Of a stretch of 64,000 nt of DNA, positions 54,001 through 63,000 are shown one piece after another. Source of the stretch: Siphonodentalium dalli (taxonomy: Eukaryota; Mollusca; Scaphopoda; Gadilida; Siphonodentaliidae); assembly GCA_032622095.1 (NCBI GenBank), contig CP136063.1, positions 118,628,723 to 118,692,722 of the forward strand, in the 5' to 3' direction. The notes below the pieces were generated by a model, which was not told the origin of the DNA, made no database searches, and saw only the letters and a list, made by a program, of their open reading frames with translations. Made by a program: the position numbers and the translations under genes. Numbering within the stretch: the stretch's first letter is position 1; each line of letters begins with the position of its first letter.

Positions 54001-57000
54001 CTGAAACTATCTACTTTATTTGCAGGATCTTCAAGTCATGACTATTTGTTTCGTTTGGGCCCTCTGGTAGCTGGCCAACATGTATTAGTCTTATGGTGTA
54101 ATTACATACATATGTGTTATATACACAATGTGTTTGTAACGATTCATGTATCGCGACGAGGCAAGTTTTCGTGGCCATATAGCGACGAGGCGACCTTGAT
54201 CGCCGAGTCGCTATATGGACACGAAAACTAGCCCGAGTCGTGATACATGAATCGTTACAAACATAGTGTGTATATAACACATTTATCTACCATTGGTGTG
54301 ACAGAATCCACCGCACAAATTACATTTCAGGAGTTTCTTAAATGCCAAAACTGTTGAATTTGTGTCCGATGATTTGCTTTCTTGAGTAAATTCTCCCAAC
54401 CTGCAAAGGTATCTGTGTCACGCGATTAGCTCGCTTTGCTAAATTCTCACAACCTGCCTGTTCACGCGAATATACCTAACGGAAATGTATTCAATGGACA
54501 CAATTTCTTACACTTATAATACATACTGAACACATACATATTAGTTCCCTTCTGATGTGTTATACCATAATACCCTGTGATTGTTACCCGGTAGGCAATC
54601 AAATAATGTTAAAACATTGGAACTATTTGTTTATAGTATGCAAGAATATACGTTGGAATGTCGTTTTGATTTTTCACGCGATTGATGTGACGTCAGTTCA
54701 TTCATGATTTTGATCAGTCAACGACGTCACGAGCGCCTTGTATCGCAACTGCAGTAACGATACGGATGCTTTTATCGCCCATTCGTTATCGCCCATTGTA
54801 TCAGGGAATTTCATAGGAAATGGTAGATAAAGTGACTTATCGTGATATTGTATATATTGTAGGTTGTCAGGTCAATCCAGTTCTTTGATTGAGATGCATA
54901 GGGGTTTTTATTTTTCCTCGTGGCCTCCACCTGCCAGAAAATTCTATATTATACCATATAGTTCAGTGGGCAAGATAACTTTGACGGAGATACAATATTT
55001 TTCAAAATAAGTAAAATATATATATCCTAGAAGTATCTTGCCCACTGAACTCTGAGCTCCCTCCCAGGGTTTCGCACCCACCCCGCTCACGAGGAATGTC
55101 CTACTGGGGGGGGGGGGGAAATGGGAGAATATTGCCTTGACATCAAGTTTATATCGTTTGGAGATCAAGTGGTCAGATTACAGGAGGTCATGAACCATGA
55201 TAAAATGTACCATAGAATTTTCGTACCGTTTTCAACTCAGGGGTTTGTTAACCCTTTGAACCCACAACAACGATATTTAGGTGCAAACGAACCATGACTA
55301 TATCCCGTAACACCGATATTTCGGTGCAGCGACGACATGAGTCAGTAGCAAATTTATATATAGTATAACGAGCGTCAGACCCACTGATTTATATTTAAAT
55401 GACCCCCACATATGTCAGCGGCGCCCATGGTGCGTATGGAATTGTTGGCCGCTAGTATCGGGTAGAAATATATGCGCATGTGCATAGCATATAATCTACG
55501 AAAACATAAGATATTTTAAGCGAACTGTGCCGCTATATTTACGGCATATAATATCGTGTTCCCCGTGTGTGTACAGAACAGACATAAATTAGACACACAA
55601 TTTCAGTTTAAATTACCCTCGCGTATATTAATCAGTGTTCTGCTACATATGGGGAAGGGTCTGTCGCATATCAAGTTGATTAATTCGTGCATGCACAGAC
55701 CAGTGCAATCACAAATAAATGGTTTATAACATACTTATACACGACATACCCACTAATATATATATTTAAATGGGCCTATTGAAGTCAGCGCTGGCAAAGG
55801 TGTGTATATGGATTGGCTGCCCACTAGAAACGGGTAGGAAAATACGCGTATGCGCGCAGGCTATAATTAATTTTTGTTTAAATGCGTTTAAGTGAAATAT
55901 GGCGCTATATATGACATATAGATGCATGTTTCACATGTCAGTGAAACAATCTAGACATCTTACTTGTACAATGGGGCCACGATATGTTATGGGAAATTAC
56001 GTTGTTTCTGGTCTCTGTAATAAAAGTCTCTGTTATGCCACATGTGGCAAAAAGTCTATCGCATATCAAGTTGACTTACTCGCGCATGGTCAGGTATATC
56101 TTAAATTTCACATTAGGATATTAGTTGCATTGAAATGCAATTCGCTGATGTATAATAACAACGTTATAAGCTAGAATTCGTTTATCGTGCAAATTTTGGG
56201 TAGTTGCCTAATAACTGTTTCTAAGGAGAGATCGGGTGGCAAAGTCTCCCGATCTTACAATGATCAGTGGTCCACGCATAGCATGCCTGCACAGTTTCAG
56301 GTAGGTGTCCCCTTTGAACATTACCTGCATCAAAAAAAGCAATCACTGGGGTTGAATTACGACGCTATAAGCTATATTTACTTTTTCCAGTCAATTCCGG
56401 GTAGTTGCATAGCAACAGTTAGCAAGGAGTTGCCACGAGGCAAAGTCTCGCGATCTTATAATGATCGATGATCCACGGGGGACAAACCTGTAAAGTTTCA
56501 GACCTGTGCACAATTCGAACATAATCAACACCATGCGACTAGACACTGTCTAATTTAAGCGGAAATACCACTGGGAGCCCCGGGTCAAGGTGTCGATCAC
56601 TGTGGGGCGTCAGGACACAATCGTCAATTTTATGTTAAAAAGCATCGCAGTTGGCACACATGTATATCACACAATTATATATCACTTTGGATATGATCCG
56701 AATAATGTACATGTACACCGTTGGCATGGCAACCATTTTGGTGAAATCACCTGTTTTTTTGCCATACTCTATCCATTATGTATTGCTAATGACCAGCAAC
56801 CTCATAAAAACTGTTCGCTGTGCATCTATTTTAATTGGGTCATATACTTGTAAGAACATATAAATTTTATATATGGGTAGATTCAAAATGCTATCCCCAA
56901 CAGTATGGTAATAGGACGCATGTACGCCAATAATAATAATAATAATAATAATAATATATATTTAACAACAGTTGAGCATCGATGTTTTTATTTATTTCCA

Positions 57001-60000
57001 GATATTCTCGTAGATCAGTTCAGTTGAAGTGCTTTAAAGTTATCGCCCTGGGATTACTCCAGTACACAATTTAAAATCCATATCTCATATAAAACATCCG
57101 CTTTGCGAAAACGACCGAGATGTTGCTATGAAAAATCCGTTTATCAACTATGCATCAAATCGGTCGACGCTTGTTCAAGTTATATATCGAGATAACGACA
57201 TTAAGTTTTTTAAAATAGACAATGGGCCTTTTGTTTCTGTTTGATTGCTTTGAAAAATTTGACTGACTGAATACTGGGAAAGGATAGTTGAATACTATTT
57301 CAATAGAACACAAACATTATATGTAAGACAGACGTAGAGAGAGATAATATAGAGTGAAAGACAAGGTATATAGATGGAGAATGGAGAGAGAGCGCGGGAA
57401 AGATGCTTCTTTTATATTTATATTTTGTCTGATAGATATATAAGGTTATTGTTATTAATTTCGGCGTAATGGTTGCGTGTTCGGTCAATGGATATGGATT
57501 TTGAATGGTATAAGTGATTAATCCTCAAGAGGAATGAGATTGTATTACTTGTGCTTATCAAATAAGCGCATCTGCAGCCATAAACTATTATATTGGTGTT
57601 AGGGTCCTTCTTCATAAAATGTTGGTACGTGTGTAAGAAACAAGTATATTATAACGGTATATTTTGAAGGGGGGGGGGGGTTACTTGTTTGTCCGAAAAT
57701 GTAGTCTCAAGAGTTCCGAAATATATCAATGACCTTTTTTATAAAAACTGAGAGATTCTTGGTAATTCTTCTGTTGTGGTTATTGTATAGTGCTGCTAAC
57801 TTGTTAGCGTTTGGTCTCCGGTAATAGTATGGTCCCAGGTATTGTACGCGTATGTCTTGGGCTTCAATACATTTAAGGATGACATGATACTCGTCGCAAA
57901 TTTCTGAGTTGCAGAGGGCATATAATCTATCCGAATATGGGGCATTGGTCCACGTGCCATATTCTATTGGGAGTCTATGGTTCCTCGTTCGGAAGAGAAG
58001 GATGCTTTGCACGACTCAGTGGTTTGTTATTGATATGTAGCTTTCTCGTTCAAATGAGGTCTTGATAATAAGATAAGAGGCGAATTTACTGGATGTTGCT
58101 GTCGATTGTGCATGGCATGCTCATCGATACTCATTCTCATGATAGCATTATGTATTCAAGCAAGTGTACTAGTCATCATAATTATAAACCTGTGGATATA
58201 TATACATAATCATAATATTTCATGAACATTGAAGTCACTTCCGACATATATATTAGCTTACCACTATCCGTTTTATGTTAATGTTCTAATTGGACGCTAT
58301 GCCATTGGAAATGCATACATGCATGCTCATGCAGTGCCATATTCGTCAAATGTGTTATAGTTCATGAATAACTGGTTCGGACGTTAGAACGATCAACCAA
58401 TTAGTTTGTAAAAGTGGTCAATATTAGCCAGTTTCTTTGCAAAAGACGTAAGCCTACATCCTTCTCGAAATTTGAATGTGCGCAAATTTCACCGTTTAAT
58501 CTTCTAGTCTATTCCAGACAAAGCAATTTTCCAAGTAGATCTGGAGAGCTTCTATGAGTACTATGGCCTTTCCTATAGAACGTTAATGTCAATAGAACGT
58601 TGTTTGATAAACCAACCGCTAATTATGGACCCCTCCAATTCTGATCTCTCACTATAATCCAGCGACAAAAAGGGCACCAGTCTCATAAGAGACATATACA
58701 ACATCACAAAACAGCAGGTATGTCTTGGACAGTAAACTGCATGAATGAAGGATCGTCTAATAAAATACAAAAATTAGAAACTTATCTACGTCCGAGTTTA
58801 AAGACTAATGTTATTCGCCACCCCAAGTTTGAAGAATAAAGTTATTCGCCACCCCACCCAATTCAGAAGATATTTGTTCGCAATTCCAGTTCTAAAAATG
58901 ACTGTTTTTGATTGAAGGATTATCTAATCTTATGCACAAAATAACAAACTCATATGACATCAAAGTATTGAGAATAAAGTTATTCGATACCCCATCCCCC
59001 AGCCCACACCCAACCATCTTACATAATTTCTTATAGCATATTTTTGTTCGTAATTCCACTTCCAGTTCTATAAAATGATTGTTTATGATTGAAGGCGTCT
59101 AATCTAATGCACAAATATATAAAACGACCATATATACGCGGAAGGATTCCCTTGTGACTGCCATGGTTCTGGCCACGCAGCCGATTTAGCAACAAAAATT
59201 GCAATGTTGAGCTCCGAGCCCAATTATCCAAAATTTGGAAAGGGTTATATGGTTGCGTCCCTGTCCTATGGACGCCCACCGAGTGGCACCGCATGAAAAT
59301 GCAAGGATTCCCGGGAGGCCGCCATGCTTCTAGCTACGTAATCATGTTTATGGGCTGCGAAATGGTTTTCAAAAGCATTTCTTTGTTTTTTGTAACATCT
59401 CCCAGTCTGTTGTTGAAAATACGTATGAGTTTTATGTCCTGATGGATTTGGGGTTTCTCTATCCATATTGTCGATTTAATTGTTTAAATACCAGAGGAGC
59501 AGATGGTGGCGATTTTCGGCCATATCTATATAGTGGTATAAACGATACGGCGTCACGATATCGGGAAGAGAAGTCCCAGAACCCAAAATACTGGCACGAT
59601 CAGCGAAACCCACTTGAAATCCTAAACGCTCTGTATAGTCACACCGACTATCGACCCATTGGCCAAACCAGGGACTATAGCCTATAGTACATGTATGAGG
59701 CGGCGCGGCATTTCCAAATTAATTGTCAACACACCTCATCCCACCCGGACAACATCTTCATTTGTATTTGTTTATATCTGCATTAAGTATACACTAATAC
59801 TATAAAACAAGTTGATTATACGGTGACAGTCTTGACTTCTTGTTTACATTCAGACAGGATGTCACCCGGAAAACTAGCAATTGATTTGTGCCTGATATTA
59901 AGCCAACTTAAGTCGGACAACGATTCCAACATGTATAACCAAAATATGCAATATATTTATATAGTCATTCTCCAAGACAATGCCAATTTGTATTGTAATA

Positions 60001-63000
60001 GTTTTAAATTAATCGGATAGGAATTTCATGAAAGCATTGTCATTCTGTGTACGTGGCATCAATTATAAGACTGTAGCTAGATTTCAGCCTTGTCACTACA
60101 TGCCCAGCGTTACCTATATCGATTGGCATGGCTGTGTCGCTCGTCAAAGTTTCAGCAGAAAGGGGATTGTGATGTTTAAATGTAAACCGTTGAAAGAAGC
60201 ACTCAATGTGATAAATACAAAAGGCTTTCTACCACCAAGGCGCACCTGTTATTCTGGAAATCCATATATTAATCTTATGAGACTGGTTGCATTTTGTGGT
60301 AACCAGCGAACAGAATTGGAGAGGTGATTAAGAATCACTCTTTAGATACTGACACACAATGTTCTGTTGAAATGAATCTCCTAATTGAAAATACCGCTAG
60401 GTTTATCGACATTCCGTGGGTCTACTTAGATAGATCTTGAAACTTATGATGCAGAATAGCTTTTACCTCCCTTTAACCCAATTGCAAATTAATTGATTAA
60501 TCTTGGTATCTATCACAAAGAAATGGGTTCATCGTACGAACCATGACTAAAACGCACACTGCCATACATATGTAATAGAAAACATTTTTGAAATAGCATG
60601 ATACATCCTAGGACCCAACTTTAGCCCGAGCCTGTGTACATATTCCGTCACTTTCCAGTCATTTTTTAAAATTTGGAACAGATATTAAACATCGTAGGAA
60701 CCTGCAATTCTGAGTTTGGTTGGAACCATTTTTGTCGAGTTCTTGCCATTTTTGCCGACTTTTCTAGCTCGTTAGCGCAATAACTTGAACAAATATTACC
60801 GATTTTAACAATGTTTTGCGTAAGAGCTGTTTTAAAAAAATATCTTGAATGAGTTCGAAAACCAGACTTATTCGATCTTTTCTATCGCAGTTATGGCCCC
60901 TAGTTTGACGATTTTTCTTGATTTTCAACATTTGAGGTTTCCGGATGATGACATTTATTCCGGACATATCCAATCCTTCAGTTAGCCATCGTGTCCATGG
61001 ACATTGTGGTCGGTCGACCTTTTATTTAATATGATTTGCGACTGTCATATCAGTGTATCATTTCTAGATGAAGACAATCCAACTCGACCACCCATCGGAC
61101 ACTTGAATTATTCTAAACCACACAACTATCGGCCGCGCCGTATATATCAGTACCAGATTCCTAGATTATATCCACGGTTCCCACTCTACTTTCCCACCCA
61201 TCGGAAACATGAATTATCAAAAAAATGCTCTTCATTGTTCGGTCCACAAAATTTTAGGAGACAACGATACGATTAGGTGCCATTAACTTAGCAGGTATAA
61301 TTCCATATGTTATGACGCATTAAGATTCGTCGACTAAGATTGTTACAAGTAACACCAGGGAGGTACAGCTTCACCTATGTAGCCTCTGATGTCTACACAT
61401 ATAGAGTACACACAGTTTGCATTGGTGTGTGGTACGGTATATATCATCTCATCCAAAACCAGCTAAATAATCTTTTAATTCTTATTTAAAAAAAAACACA
61501 GATTTACCCATATTAGCATTGTACTGTATCAACCCAATTTATTGTGCTGTAATGCAGTTGAAGGTTGTTTGTGAGTTTGTGAGTAGCTTCATATCTGCAC
61601 TTACACAAGTACCATGTTAGTCCGCTCCTGCTGAAACCTACCTCAGATTTTCGTCCTCCCACCTCCCTTTCACAAGCAGGTGGGAAGAACCAAGATCTGT
61701 CAGCTCGCCCTTGAATAGGACTGCCACTCTGGACTCTGCATGGCCTTAAAATGCTTAATATTTGGCGAGAGGCCAATTTTGCAAGTGTAGGGGCTGGGGC
61801 TGCGGCGATTCATTGTAAATTTCAATGGGGTGATACCTGTATCGCGATACACAAATCAAGTAATATCTGCAGATCTATGGGCTAGTGTAAACCAAAGTTT
61901 CCATATTCTATGTATATTTGACTGATCTGCCCAACAATTAATCTCCATTCTAGTTTAACTGAACTCTTTATCCTGTTCTAAACCAGTTGTTTCTGATAAT
62001 GCAGATAGTATCCATTTGGAAACACTAGTGTAGTGTATCATGATCTGTATCGTTTCGTTTGTCGGTTATCCTGATTCGTATTGTGTCGTGGCCAAGTGTG
62101 TCGCAGCTGCCTTAATGGCTGCACAGCCTTATTCTGCTTCTCGTCAGATTTAAAGCTGGCTCCGGGTTAGGGGGGAAACAGTCTGCACCTTAATCATCCC
62201 TCGATGCCTCTTTCCAGGCCTTACCCAGCCCTTTTATGCAGTTTTTACTTGTAAAGCAAAAACGTTGGTTGGGTCTGCCGGTCTGACTGTCTGGTTTACC
62301 ATTCTAATTAACAGGGCTGGTTATCATCAGACGTGATTTTACGATTCTCACTTTGAATTTCGAAAAGCACTTGATGCTATTTCTTGTCTTGTCGAATAGA
62401 GCTATCGACCAAAATAACTTGGGCTGGACACTCCATCATGATCAGATCATATGTTCCCCAGACTAGTCTCGATTTCAAGGTAAATAGAGTGGTTCGCAGC
62501 TCCTTTCGAGCACTATTAATCCTGATGCTGGACATTTGTTCCACAGTGGGCTTGGTAACTTAAAACACAAAATATGTCTGCTGTGTGGCCTCCGTTATGA
62601 TTGCAGGGCATCAAGGGAATCAGAAGAAGTTTCTCTCCGGTATGTGTCCCGAGAGGTTCAAGGGGGGACCGAACTTTGGGCCATCAGTCAGCGCACCATC
62701 TAATGCCGGGTTCTCGGGTGCTGCACATAACTTCCCTCAATCTTGAACACAAAGATGAAAAGAGGTCGTATACACTGCCAGCTTGCTATTAATACAGCTA
62801 GACGGCACGTGACCTGCAACGTCATAATAATGATTCAAAACGTACTTAAGCTATTTTCGTACCAAAATAATAAATTTTAAGCGGGTCTCATAGATCCCTC
62901 CTTTGTGAATAAAAATGAATATACCGTGTAGTTCAGTGTGTAGGTATCTTATTAGGGAATATGTATTTTCTATTTGAAAATGTTATTTATGTGTCATAGA

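Larger units (their letters stand above)
49257..55251 (+). mobile_element. DIRS-like element, family A copy 2 (non-autonomous)
   Basis: The left repeat starts tatctccgtcaaagttatct; the right repeat (about 55080-55251) stops short at a TTAA. An internal complementary region at 54952-55060 reads tagttcagtgggcaagataa to atcttgcccactgaactctg. The inside holds a leader, a broken gag-like region and the tail of a recombinase, but no reverse transcriptase. Most of it is collinear with copy 1 at 14314-22585. Two further insertions sit inside it (52424-53574 and 54112-54282). Confidence 0.78.

Noticed and set aside
56590-56863. Two overlapping short forward frames
   Set aside because: They overlap in different frames and show no family features; probably chance.
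59442-60327. Short frames of 81 and 99 residues as a possible intron-nested gene
   Set aside because: No recognisable motifs, no plausible splice structure linking them, and weak repeat similarity nearby.
61513-61776. Minus-strand frame of 87 residues
   Set aside because: No domain, and the region has no other coding signal.
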